Under the pieces are notes generated by a model that saw only the letters and a list, made by a program, of their open reading frames with translations, did no database searches and was not told the DNA's origin. A stretch of 64,000 nucleotides of DNA from Microbacterium atlanticum (GTDB lineage Bacteria > Actinomycetota > Actinomycetes > Actinomycetales > Microbacteriaceae): positions 2,852,001 to 2,916,000 of the forward strand of contig NZ_CP063813.1 in NCBI RefSeq assembly GCF_015277815.1, written 5' to 3'. A program made the position numbers and the translations under genes. The number at the start of each line of letters is the position of its first letter. The stretch's first letter is position 1. Below, one piece after another: positions 32,506 through 41,275 of this stretch.

Positions 32506-33969
32506 TCAGGGAACGATGTTCTGGTTCATCCTGAACAGGTTCTGCGGGTCGTAGGTGCGCTTGACTTCGCGCAGGCGCTCATAGACCGAACGGCCATACG
32601 CATCGCGCACCAGGTCCTCGCCGAGGTCGCCGGTGAAATTGAGGTACTGGTTCTTCGTGGAGAAGTACCCCTCGATGCTGCTCCAGTAGTCATGAGCCCA
32701 CTGCACGTTCTCGTCGCGCTCGTGCGCCTCCTCCCACCGGATCTCGGTGACCGCGCGCCACGGCTCCTTGTTCCGCGGGAACGGCACGTCGTCCCCGGCG
32801 CGTGACATGGCTCCGCCCCAGTAGCCGAGCGTCATGAACGTGTGGTTCGACTTCTTCGTGAGCCAGCCGTTGAAAGCCGTTTCGAGGAACTCGTCGCTGA
32901 GGTCGTCGAGCACGCCGTACTTGTAATAGGTGTTGAAGCCGTGGCGCAAGAACTCGTCGTACTGCGTCTGCAGAACGGCGTACGGCAGCCATTCGGCCTC
33001 GACGACCATGTCGTCGGGCGAGAAGGCCAGGAGCTCGGCGAGAGCGTCATCGAGATCCTTCGGGTCACCGCTGAAGCAGAGCGACATGGAGATCACGGCC
33101 TGGTCGCTCAGCGAGCCATCCTCCTCCTCGGTGTGCCAGGCGATCACCTCGGTGGTGAGCTCCTCAACCTGGCGCGGGCCCCACTCCCGGTAGAACTTCA
33201 ACAGATCGATCGCCTTCTCGATCGGCCAGCTGATCTGCCCTCCGTAGACGAGCGGGCCCACCTCGAAGAGCTGAAATTCGAACAGCGTCACAACGCCGAA
33301 GTTGCCACCGCCGCCACGCAGACCCCAGAAGAGGTCGGGGTTCTCATCCTTCGAGGCGTTCAGCAGCCGACCGTCAGCGGTGACGACCTGTGCCGAGATC
33401 AGGTTGTCGACGGTGTACCCGAAGCGGCGAGCGAGCCAGCCCCACCCTCCGTTGAGTGTGAGGCCTGCGACGCCCGTGTTGGAGATCTGTCCCCCGACCG
33501 TGGCCAGCCCGAACGCTTGCGACTCGTGGTCGAGCTCGCCCAGGAGCGCGCCACCCTCGACGCGCGCGGTCTTGCGGACGGGGTCGATCTGGATTGCGCG
33601 CATACGCGAGAGATCGAGGATGATTCCGTCGTCCACCGTCGACAGTCCCGGGATGCTGTGACCGCCGCACCTCGGAGTGATGGGCAGGTCGTGCTCGCGG
33701 GCGAAGTTCACGGTGGCGACGACGTCGGCGGCTCCGGCCGCCTCGACGATGGCGAGAGGGTAGCGCTGGTGCATCGCATTCCACACCTGGCGTGCAGTCT
33801 CGTAGTCCGCATCGCCCTTGCGGATGAGCCTGGCTCCTTCACGCACCACGCCGTCGCCCAGTCCGTGGAAGGTCTTTGTCGGCCGCAGTTCGGCGGCGAA
33901 CTCCGCCCAGTCGGTGTCGGTGATGCTGCTGGCGGTGGTGGTGCTGGTGGCGAGTAGTTCAGTGACCAC
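32506..33969 (-). CDS. BBE-type FAD-dependent oxidoreductase 3
   Basis: 487 residues from GTG 33969 with aaagg upstream; the frame stays open far beyond but without coding features. FAD PCMH domain with the covalent-link His in PRCGGHSIPG (His104), the GVAGLTLNGGWGWLARR segment and the tail YDPQNLFRMNQNI. It is a close paralog of the gene at 9814-11241: both share an N-terminal leader, STVDDGI followed by LDLS, and ALLGELDH/VLLGELDH. A perfect 13-bp palindrome lies upstream (34055-34067). Likely an O2-linked oxidase of the same compound class as BBE 1. Confidence 0.88.
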   Translation of the reverse strand: MVTELLATSTTTASSITDTDWAEFAAELRPTKTFHGLGDGVVREGARLIRKGDADYETARQVWNAMHQRYPLAIVEAAGAADVVATVNFAREHDLPITPRCGGHSIPGLSTVDDGIILDLSRMRAIQIDPVRKTARVEGGALLGELDHESQAFGLATVGGQISNTGVAGLTLNGGWGWLARRFGYTVDNLISAQVVTADGRLLNASKDENPDLFWGLRGGGGNFGVVTLFEFQLFEVGPLVYGGQISWPIEKAIDLLKFYREWGPRQVEELTTEVIAWHTEEEDGSLSDQAVISMSLCFSGDPKDLDDALAELLAFSPDDMVVEAEWLPYAVLQTQYDEFLRHGFNTYYKYGVLDDLSDEFLETAFNGWLTKKSNHTFMTLGYWGGAMSRAGDDVPFPRNKEPWRAVTEIRWEEAHERDENVQWAHDYWSSIEGYFSTKNQYLNFTGDLGEDLVRDAYGRSVYERLREVKRTYDPQNLFRMNQNIVP

Positions 33970-34054
33970 GGTGGCAGGACCTTTCGTGTCTGTCGCGAGT
34001 ACCGGCGTCCGCCTCGATCGAGGAGCCCGGAGATCGACGGATCCGCACGTCGCG

Positions 34055-34067
34055 TGAGTTGCACTCA
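34055..34067. promoter_or_regulatory. Palindrome tgagt-tgc-actca upstream of BBE oxidase 3
   Basis: Perfect 5-bp arms around a 3-bp centre, 86 bp before the GTG start. Candidate operator; no adjacent regulator gene. Confidence 0.35.
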
Positions 34068-34174
34068 GTTCTAGCGACGGTGAGCGGGCGGGCTGAATGT
34101 CCAGGTGGCCTATCACGAGGGCCACCGTCTCGTCGTTCGTATGGATTCTGCTCATCGCGGAGGAGAAGACCACC

Positions 34175-34205
34175 CGGGCAGTCCGGCTGGCGGACCGGCT
34201 GCCCG
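34175..34205 (-). terminator. Hairpin after the APC permease gene
   Basis: cgggcag/ctgcccg with an inner ccgg/ccgg extension, 6 bp past the permease stop. A second inverted repeat, ggtggcc/ggccacc, lies at 34104-34126. Confidence 0.5.
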
Positions 34206-34211
34206 AACCGC

Positions 34212-35696
34212 TCACTCGCGCCCGATGCGCGCGTAGACGTCTGGTCGCTTGCGCTTGTACACCGACGCCATGATGATGCCGAGGACCACAAGCCCGTAGA
34301 CGACCCCGAGGCAGATGGCTACGACGATCGGACCTGCGGTGATCATCTGATCGATATTGATCGTCGCCAGCACGATCGAGATGCTCAGGCCGACCAAGGC
34401 GAGAATCGGAGCGATCAGGCGGTGCCACGCAGTGACTCCCTCGGGCCGGGTGCGGTTGAGGAAGACGATCGCGGCGATCGTGACAAGCGCGAGCATCACC
34501 AGCAGGGCGTACCCGCCGGCCCCGCTCACCTGCGGATAGATGAACTCGGCGGCGCCGCCGAAGAACGCCAACAGCACCTGAGTGCCGAGGAGGATGACAC
34601 CCGTCACGATCGAGGCGCGGTGCGGCGAGCGCTGGACCGCGTGCACCGAGGCGAGCGCTCGGGGCAGGATGCCGTCGTGCCCCAGGTTGTAGAGGTACCG
34701 CGAGATGGTGTTGTATCCCGCCAGGAGACCGGCGAATAGGCTCGTCACGGTAAGGATGTTGAACAGGTCGCGACCGATCACCCCGAGGTACATCTCGGCG
34801 GAGTCGAGGAACGCCCCCAGAGGGTTCGCCTGCGCGGCGGCGACGACGTTGTCGGGACCGAGCGCCACGATGAACGCGTAGGCCGAGACCGTGTACAGAA
34901 CGCCGATGACGATGATCTGCATGTACACCGCGCGGGGAATCGTCTTGTCGGGATCCTTGACCTCCTCGCGGAAGATCACGGAAGCCTCGAAGCCGCTGAG
35001 CGACAGCATGCCGAACAGGAGCGCGAGGCCGATGCTGCCGGAGAAGATGTTCTCGGCGAGGAACGGCGCGGACGTCAGGCCCGACTCACCGCCCTGCGAG
35101 AGCACGACGACGTCATAGACGACGACGAGAATCACCTCGGCGATCAGGAACACCGTGAGCAAACGCGTGGACAACTCGAGGCGCACATAGCCCAGTACGC
35201 CGAAGAAGATCAGAAAGACGATCGAGTACACCCACCACGGAGCCGGGGGGCCACCCCAACTGCTCACCAGTGACGCCGTCGCGAAGCCGAGGAACGAGAG
35301 CCCGCCCGCGCAGATGGCGAAGTACTGCGCCGTTGCGAGATATCCCACTCCGAGTCCCAGGTGCTTGCCGAGGCCCGCGGTGATGAGGGCGTAGAAGCCG
35401 CCGGGGCGCGGCAGATGGCGGGCGAAGGCAGTGAACCCGACCGCGAACAACAGGGCGATGACGGCGACGACGACGTACGTCCACGGCGCACCGACACCGT
35501 TGCCGTAGGCGACGACCACCGTGACGTAGCCGGTGACGATAGCGATCGGTGCGTTGTAGGCGAGCGTCGTGAAGGCCAGCCCCCACGTGCCCATGTTGCC
35601 CGACAGGGCGCTCTGCTCCCTCGGCTGGCCTCCCACGGCGAGCGGCATCGCCGTCGGGTCGTGTTCCAGCGTGGAGGGATTCGGGTCGGTGCTCAA
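34212..35696 (-). CDS. APC-family amino acid/amine permease
   Basis: 494 residues from TTG 35696 with aaggagg 5 nt upstream. A polar N terminus of about 30 residues, then about twelve membrane segments; the APC-superfamily stretch FEASVIFREEVKDPDKTIPRA marks the helix 5-6 region of amino-acid/polyamine carriers. It ends in a short basic tail (KRKRPDVYARIGRE). It lies downstream of ribB on the same strand, 154 bp away. Substrate unknown: an amino acid, amine or amine-bearing pathway compound. Confidence 0.88.
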   Translation of the reverse strand: MSTDPNPSTLEHDPTAMPLAVGGQPREQSALSGNMGTWGLAFTTLAYNAPIAIVTGYVTVVVAYGNGVGAPWTYVVVAVIALLFAVGFTAFARHLPRPGGFYALITAGLGKHLGLGVGYLATAQYFAICAGGLSFLGFATASLVSSWGGPPAPWWVYSIVFLIFFGVLGYVRLELSTRLLTVFLIAEVILVVVYDVVVLSQGGESGLTSAPFLAENIFSGSIGLALLFGMLSLSGFEASVIFREEVKDPDKTIPRAVYMQIIVIGVLYTVSAYAFIVALGPDNVVAAAQANPLGAFLDSAEMYLGVIGRDLFNILTVTSLFAGLLAGYNTISRYLYNLGHDGILPRALASVHAVQRSPHRASIVTGVILLGTQVLLAFFGGAAEFIYPQVSGAGGYALLVMLALVTIAAIVFLNRTRPEGVTAWHRLIAPILALVGLSISIVLATINIDQMITAGPIVVAICLGVVYGLVVLGIIMASVYKRKRPDVYARIGRE

Positions 35697-35850
35697 GAGT
35701 GCCTCCTTCGGCAAGCGGCGTTGCGCCCATGTGCCGAAAAGCATGGGACGGTGGCGCCTTACTCGATATGGCCGATCGTCGGAAGCAGGCGGCGGTGTCG
35801 TGGACGGACGGCCCACTCCCCGGTGCGCAGAGCCGCGCTGCCCTCTGACT

Positions 35851-36516
35851 TCAGGGCAAGGTGGACGGCTGCCGGAGCGGCGCGAACGATTCCGCCGGTT
35901 CCTCAGCCGCGATCCCGTTCAGATGATCGATCAGCTGCGCGATCGTGATGACGGGGATGCCTTCGCGCGCCCCGAACCGGAGGAGCTGAGGGAGCCGCAT
36001 CATCTCCCCGTCATCGCCGACGACCTCGCCGATGACACCGACCGGCGGCAGGCCCGCAAGTCGCATCAGCTCCACGGCCGCCTCCGTATGGCCAGCACGT
36101 TGCCTGATGCCGCCGGGAACCGCTCGAAGTGGGATGACGTGCCCAGGACGGATGAGCGACCCGGGTGTGGCGTCCGGGTCGGCGAGAACATTGAGAGTGT
36201 GGGACCGATCGGCCGCACTGATTCCGGTCGTCAGGCGATCGGCAGCATCGACGCTCACGGCATACGCGGTCGCGTGGGGATCCTGGTTCACCGCGACCAT
36301 CGGCGGGAGATCGAGGCGATCGGCAAGGTCAGCCGGCATGGGCGCACACAGATAGCCGCTGGTCCATCGGATCATCCACGCCAGCCACCTCGGCGTCGCG
36401 AGCTGCGCGGACATGATGATGTCTCCCTCGTTCTCGCGGTCCTCGTCATCCGCGACCACCACGGCCCAGCCCGCCTGCAGCGCTTCGATCGCCTGCGGAA
36501 TGCTGTCGAGGCCCAT
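35851..36516 (-). CDS. ribB: 3,4-dihydroxy-2-butanone 4-phosphate synthase
   Basis: 221 residues; ATG 36516 with aggaggt upstream. It makes the four-carbon unit of riboflavin from ribulose 5-phosphate. The Mg-binding motif ADDEDRENEGD (about residues 22-32), SGYLCAPMP, RPGHVIPLRA and RAGHTEAAVELMRLAG are all present, so it should be active. It is the stand-alone form, without the GTP cyclohydrolase II (RibA) domain usual in actinobacteria and with no other rib gene nearby. I found no FMN riboswitch in the 203 bp upstream. The flavoenzyme-rich surroundings suggest extra flavin supply. Confidence 0.9.
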   Translation of the reverse strand: MGLDSIPQAIEALQAGWAVVVADDEDRENEGDIIMSAQLATPRWLAWMIRWTSGYLCAPMPADLADRLDLPPMVAVNQDPHATAYAVSVDAADRLTTGISAADRSHTLNVLADPDATPGSLIRPGHVIPLRAVPGGIRQRAGHTEAAVELMRLAGLPPVGVIGEVVGDDGEMMRLPQLLRFGAREGIPVITIAQLIDHLNGIAAEEPAESFAPLRQPSTLP

Positions 36517-36719
36517 TGCGTACCTCCTGGTTCCCTCCGGTCAGGGCGCCCCGGCGCCCGTTCCAGATCACGCTAGGCCTCGGCCGCTGCGCGAGCGGTG
36601 GCCACGTGGCTGAGGCTGAGGGGCCTCCACTGTCCATTCGGCCCCTCATCTCCTGCGGGCGATGCGCGCCGGCACTCGGCGAGCCATCATGGACGAAACC
36701 CATCGACGGAAGGCATCCA

Positions 36720-37673
36720 ATGACACGGATCGGCACCAGCGACCTCGACATCCTCCCTCTCGTGCTCGGAGGCAACGTCTTCGGTTGGACGGTCGACCCC
36801 GAGCAGTCCTTCGCTCTCCTGGATGCCTTCCACGCCGGCGGTGGCACGCTGATCGACTCCGCCGATTCGTACTCGCACTGGGTGCCTGGCAACGTCGGCG
36901 GCGAGAGCGAGACGATCATCGGCCAGTGGCTCGCCTCCCGCAAGCCCGTCGGCGTCGCGGTGTCGACGAAGGTGAGCGGGCATCCCGCCTCGCCCGGCCT
37001 GTCGGCGAAGAACGTGCGCACCGGCGTGGAGGCCTCGCTCAAGCGCCTGGGAGTCGAGACGATCGACGTCTACTACGCGCACTACGACGACCCCGCCACT
37101 CCCCTCGAAGAAGCCGTCGGGGTCTTCGATGACCTGGTGCGGGAGGGCCTCATCCGATACCCCGCGCTGTCCAACTTCACCGGCGAGCGGATCCGGGCAT
37201 GGGTGGACTGCGCCCGCGACGCCGGTCTGGCCCAGCCGATCGCGATCCAACCCGAGTACAACCTCGTCCATCGCAACGAGGTCGAGGCCGACATCATCCC
37301 GGTCGCGGAGGAACTCGAGCTGTCGCTGCTGCCGTCTTCGGGACTGGCGAGCGGCTTCCTCACGGGCAAGTATCGATCACAGGATGCCGAGGGTAGTGAT
37401 TCGCCGCGGGCGGGCGACGCCGCCCGATACGCGAACGCGCAGGGGCTGCGCATCATCGACACTCTCGAAGACATCGGGCGGACGCATGGCGCATCCATCG
37501 CGGCGACGGCCCTCGCGTGGGTGCGGCATCAGCCCACGGTCGCCGCACCCCTTGCCAGCGCGTCGCGTCTCGATCAGATCGACGACCTGCTCGCCGGCGC
37601 CCGTCTCGAGCTGACGGAAGACGAGCTCGCGCGTCTGGACGACGTCTCCGACTGGACGCCCGCAGTGCCGTGA
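36720..37673 (+). CDS. Aldo/keto reductase
   Basis: 317 residues; ATG 36720 with ggaagg upstream. (beta/alpha)8-barrel NADPH reductase: catalytic Asp and Tyr in DSADSYSHW, Lys in AVSTKVSG, His in YYAHYDDP, and the C-terminal cofactor segment (VAAPLASASRLDQIDDLL). It belongs with the AKR groups that act on sugars and small ketones. It diverges from ribB; the 203-bp spacer contains an 8-bp inverted repeat gaggggcc/ggcccctc (36618-36647) but no clear promoter. Confidence 0.88.
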   Translation: MTRIGTSDLDILPLVLGGNVFGWTVDPEQSFALLDAFHAGGGTLIDSADSYSHWVPGNVGGESETIIGQWLASRKPVGVAVSTKVSGHPASPGLSAKNVRTGVEASLKRLGVETIDVYYAHYDDPATPLEEAVGVFDDLVREGLIRYPALSNFTGERIRAWVDCARDAGLAQPIAIQPEYNLVHRNEVEADIIPVAEELELSLLPSSGLASGFLTGKYRSQDAEGSDSPRAGDAARYANAQGLRIIDTLEDIGRTHGASIAATALAWVRHQPTVAAPLASASRLDQIDDLLAGARLELTEDELARLDDVSDWTPAVP

Positions 37674-37820
37674 CATCGCGCTGGACGATATGCCCGGCCG
37701 CCTGAGCTCTCGGAGCCGGCCGCTCTCGAAACCGGCAATGTCGTCCAGGGGTTCGACCTCGTCGGCGCCCTCAGCGGTGGCGGTTCCCCCGGCACTGACG
37801 ACGGCCGGCAAGGCAGCCGG

Positions 37821-38567
37821 TCAGTTCTCCGTCAGGCCGGAGCCGTAGGCGAGGTAGCCGCCGTCGACGGGGAGTGTTATTCCCGTGATGAAGCGGGCGG
37901 AGTCGCTGAACAGGAACGCCACCGCATCGGCGATCTCGCTGGGCTCGGCGAAGCGGGCGAGCGGAATTCGCGCCAGCCGCTCGGAGATCTCGTCCGATGT
38001 GAGGGCCGTCATCTGGCGGTGGGTCGCAGTCGCCGCGGGCGCGACCGAATTGCACCGGATTCCGTGCGGCGCCAATTCGACGGCGAACGTCTGCGTAAGC
38101 GCGACGAGCGCCGCTTTCGTCGCTGAGTAAATCCCGGTGTTCGCGACACCGCGCATCGCATTCACGGAGCTGATGGAAACGATGCATCCACCGTGGTCGG
38201 ACTTCTGCAGACTGCGAGCGGCCGCCCGCATCAGAGAGTAATGCGCCCTCACATTCACCGCGAAGGACGTGTCGTAGGTCTCCATCGAGGCGTCGGCCAG
38301 CGGCCCGTCCATGTAGTTCGACGACAGTATCGCGTTGTTCACGACACCGAAAAGGCCGGCCTCGGAGGCCGCGACCTCTTGCACGGTGGTCTCGACGGCA
38401 CTGGCATCGGTCACGTCGAGGATACGGAATCCTTCGAAGTCGACATCTCGCTCAGGCGGGAGCAGATCGAGTCCTGTTACCCGAAACCCGTCACGCGCGA
38501 GAGCCGCGCAGATCTCCAACCCGATCCCTCGCGCAGCCCCCGTCACAACAACCCCGGCCTTCGACAC
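37821..38567 (-). CDS. Short-chain dehydrogenase/reductase
   Basis: 248 residues from GTG 38567 with gagga upstream. TGAARGIG cofactor motif, VVNNAIL (variant of NNAG), catalytic Ser in SISSVNAMRG and YxxxK in GIYSATKAAL; ends LPVDGGYLAYGSG, a normal classical SDR end. Convergent with the aldo/keto reductase. A pathway or general alcohol dehydrogenase; substrate not visible. Confidence 0.86.
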   Translation of the reverse strand: MSKAGVVVTGAARGIGLEICAALARDGFRVTGLDLLPPERDVDFEGFRILDVTDASAVETTVQEVAASEAGLFGVVNNAILSSNYMDGPLADASMETYDTSFAVNVRAHYSLMRAAARSLQKSDHGGCIVSISSVNAMRGVANTGIYSATKAALVALTQTFAVELAPHGIRCNSVAPAATATHRQMTALTSDEISERLARIPLARFAEPSEIADAVAFLFSDSARFITGITLPVDGGYLAYGSGLTEN

Positions 38568-38770
38568 CCGAATCCTCTACCCTCGTTCGCGTTCCACCGC
38601 ACTGATCGCTGGTGCCGATCCGCGTCGTTCGCGTGGGTCCCGTCGTCGTGGTGCGCACGCCTTCCCGACGGAAGGCGTTCGTCCCATCATGAGTCATGCC
38701 CGCCCGCGGACGATCCAGACGCATGGACAGCGGCGTGCGTATCTCCCCGGCCATTTGGCCACCACCCTCG

Positions 38771-41059
38771 CTATCGGGCGTGATCGGGAGACGACGGGCG
38801 CCGATGCACATCCGGACGTGGCCAGTCCCGGCTGCGCGGCCGGACCTCCACACTCAGAACGGCTCCGGTCGGCCCTTGAGCGAGCGCCGAGGTCGGGATG
38901 TCGGGGGTCAGCACGTTGGGGTTCCCATGCAAACACACGCGGTCGTCCCCGGGCGACGGTGCGTACCATGCCCCCGTGGACAGCTGAACCACCCCGCGGA
39001 GCATCTGGTCGGTGATTCTCACGCCGACCACCGCCGTCCCCTGGGTGCTGACGACTTCCACGACGTCGCCGGCTGCGATGCCGCGCTCGCGTGCATCGTC
39101 GGGATGCATCGTCAGCGGTTCGCGTCCGGCGATCTTCGACCCCTTGCTCGTTCGGCCCATGTCCAGCTGACTGTGCAACCGCGTGCGCGGCTGGTTCGCG
39201 AGTAAGGTGAGGGGGAAGCGCGCATCGTCGCCGTCCGGGAAGCCGAGCCATGAGGGGTGACCCGGGCAGTCCGGCTCACCGAAAGCGTCCACCGTCGCGC
39301 TGAAGATCTCGATCCTGCCGCTCGGTGTCGACAGCCGGTGACGGTCGGGGTCCGCACGGAACTGAGCGAACTGCACCGTCGGGTCGGGATGGGGCATGAC
39401 CACCTCGCCGGCGGACCAGAAGTGATCGAAGGACGGCAGGTCCGGGTGGGTCGGTGCCAGCTGCTCCGCCCATTCGTCATAGAGCCGCCGCAGCCAGCCG
39501 TCGACGGTCAGCCCCTCGGTGAACTCCTGCGCCACGCCAAGCCGACGCGAGAGCGCCGCGAACACGTCGTAGTCGTCCCACGCCTCCCCGTGCGGCGGCA
39601 CGAGTCGCTTCATGGCGATCATCACTTCGTCGTTGTTCGCTGCGCCGAGATCGTTGCGCTCCACGTGCGTGGTCGTGGGCAGGACGATGTCGGCGTGCCG
39701 GGCGGTCGCGGTCCAGTGGGACTCATTCACCACGAAGGTGTCCAGTGTCCCGATGGCGCGGCGAAGCCGCGGCAGATCCTGGTGGTGGTGGAAGGGGTTG
39801 CCGCCCGCCCAATACATGAGCGATATCTCCGGGTAGACCCGTGTCTCGCCGTTGTATCGGTAAGACTCGCCGGGGTGCAGAAGCATGTCGGCGATGCGCG
39901 CCACTGGGATGAACGAGTCCGACGGGTTGCGCCCCTGCGGGAATGACGGCCATTTCGTGGTCATCCACGGGACGCCTGCGGCGGCGCTGGTGCCGTAGCC
40001 ATGCGCGAATCCTCCACCCGGCAGCCCGATCTGGCCGAGGAGTGCTGCGAGGGCGACCGCAGCCCAGATCGGCTGCTCACCGAAACGCGCGCGCTGCAAC
40101 GACCAGCTCACGGAGATCATCGTCCTCGTCGCTGCCATGTCACGCGCAAGCGCGCGGATCGCCTCGGCTGGGACGCCGGTCAGCGCCTGGGCCCACTCGG
40201 GATCGAACGGCCCGCCGTCGCGACCGCGCACCACGTAGTCATGGAAGACCTCCGCGCCGACGGCGTACTCGCGGAGGAAGCCGGCATCGGCCAGCCCCTC
40301 CGTCAGGAGCACATGGCTGAGGGCGAGCATCAGCGCGACATCGGACCCCGGACGCAACGGCATCCACTCGCCGAGCTCGCTGTCGGAACGGAGAGGGGTG
40401 AGTGATACCAGACGCATGCCGGCGTCGATGGCCTCTCGCAGACCGGCGTTGCTGCGGTGGCGGAGCACCCCGCCGGAGGACACCGCCGAGTTCTTTGGGG
40501 ACACGCCACCGAACGCGACCATGAGTCTCGTGTGCTCGACGACCACGTCCCACGACGTCATCGTGCGGTACAGCTCCATCATGGGCCCGATCACGTGCGG
40601 CAGGATCACTTCCGAGGCGCCGAAGCTGTACGTGTTCACGGACCGCGTGTAGCCGCCCGTGCAGTTGAGGAAGCGGTGGACCTGCGACAGCGCGTGGTGG
40701 AACCTGCCCGCGCTGGCCCATCCGTACGAGCCGCCGTAGATCGCGCTCGGACCGCGCTCGGTCTGCACGCGACGGATCTCCCGGGCCACAAGATCGAGCG
40801 CCGTGTCCCAATCCACGTCCACGAACGGCTCATCGCCTCGGCCGGCCGAGCCGCCGGGTCCGTCCCGAAGCCAGCCTTCCCGGATCGCCGGACGGGTGAC
40901 CCGTGCGGGATCCGTGACCATGCCGGGCAGGTTCTGGAGGATGTCCGTCGGCTCAGGGTCGCGCCGGTCGCCACGAACGGCGAGGATGTCGGCGCCGTCG
41001 GTCGTCGCCTCGTACGCACCCCAATGCGCCAACTGCGACGCCCATTCCTGTCCTGCCAC
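38771..41059 (-). CDS. Molybdopterin oxidoreductase, BisC/TorA/DmsA-type
   Basis: 762 residues from GTG 41059 with ggagg at 8-nt spacing; the earlier ATG 41110 lacks a ribosome binding site. DMSO-reductase family: the Mo-ligand Ser is Ser118 in GGSYGWASAGRFH, as in BisC, TorA and DorA, and the C-terminal molybdopterin-dinucleotide domain is present (PLTMHPDDARERGI, GDVVEVVSTQGTAVVGV). There is no N-terminal iron-sulfur Cys motif and no Tat signal, so it is a soluble cytoplasmic enzyme like BisC, which reduces biotin sulfoxide or methionine sulfoxide. No electron-transfer partner is nearby. Confidence 0.88.
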   Translation of the reverse strand: MAGQEWASQLAHWGAYEATTDGADILAVRGDRRDPEPTDILQNLPGMVTDPARVTRPAIREGWLRDGPGGSAGRGDEPFVDVDWDTALDLVAREIRRVQTERGPSAIYGGSYGWASAGRFHHALSQVHRFLNCTGGYTRSVNTYSFGASEVILPHVIGPMMELYRTMTSWDVVVEHTRLMVAFGGVSPKNSAVSSGGVLRHRSNAGLREAIDAGMRLVSLTPLRSDSELGEWMPLRPGSDVALMLALSHVLLTEGLADAGFLREYAVGAEVFHDYVVRGRDGGPFDPEWAQALTGVPAEAIRALARDMAATRTMISVSWSLQRARFGEQPIWAAVALAALLGQIGLPGGGFAHGYGTSAAAGVPWMTTKWPSFPQGRNPSDSFIPVARIADMLLHPGESYRYNGETRVYPEISLMYWAGGNPFHHHQDLPRLRRAIGTLDTFVVNESHWTATARHADIVLPTTTHVERNDLGAANNDEVMIAMKRLVPPHGEAWDDYDVFAALSRRLGVAQEFTEGLTVDGWLRRLYDEWAEQLAPTHPDLPSFDHFWSAGEVVMPHPDPTVQFAQFRADPDRHRLSTPSGRIEIFSATVDAFGEPDCPGHPSWLGFPDGDDARFPLTLLANQPRTRLHSQLDMGRTSKGSKIAGREPLTMHPDDARERGIAAGDVVEVVSTQGTAVVGVRITDQMLRGVVQLSTGAWYAPSPGDDRVCLHGNPNVLTPDIPTSALAQGPTGAVLSVEVRPRSRDWPRPDVHRRPSSPDHAR

Positions 41060-41241
41060 TGCGACGTCCTCCGTTCGCTGCCACCACACGGCACCGCGCT
41101 CGCCTCCCACCAGCCTGTCACGTGCGATCGCGCAGGCTAGGTGGCAGTCCGCTCAGCGAGCCAGTGCCGCCAGGAGTCCCAGGCGTCTGTGGGAGCGAGC
41201 AAGCGGACGTTCGCCGATGAACCGACAGATCCGGTGATTCC

Positions 41242-41271
41242 GGTGGGGCGGCAGTTTCCTGCCACCCCACC
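41242..41271 (-). terminator. Terminator hairpin after the large glycoside hydrolase gene
   Basis: 13-bp stem with one mismatch (ggtggggcggcag/ctgccaccccacc) and a 4-nt loop, 4 bp after the stop codon. Confidence 0.7.
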
Positions 41272-41275
41272 TGAC

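Noticed and set aside
36517..36719. FMN riboswitch upstream of ribB
   Set aside because: I looked for the conserved RFN-element blocks on the ribB strand and found none.
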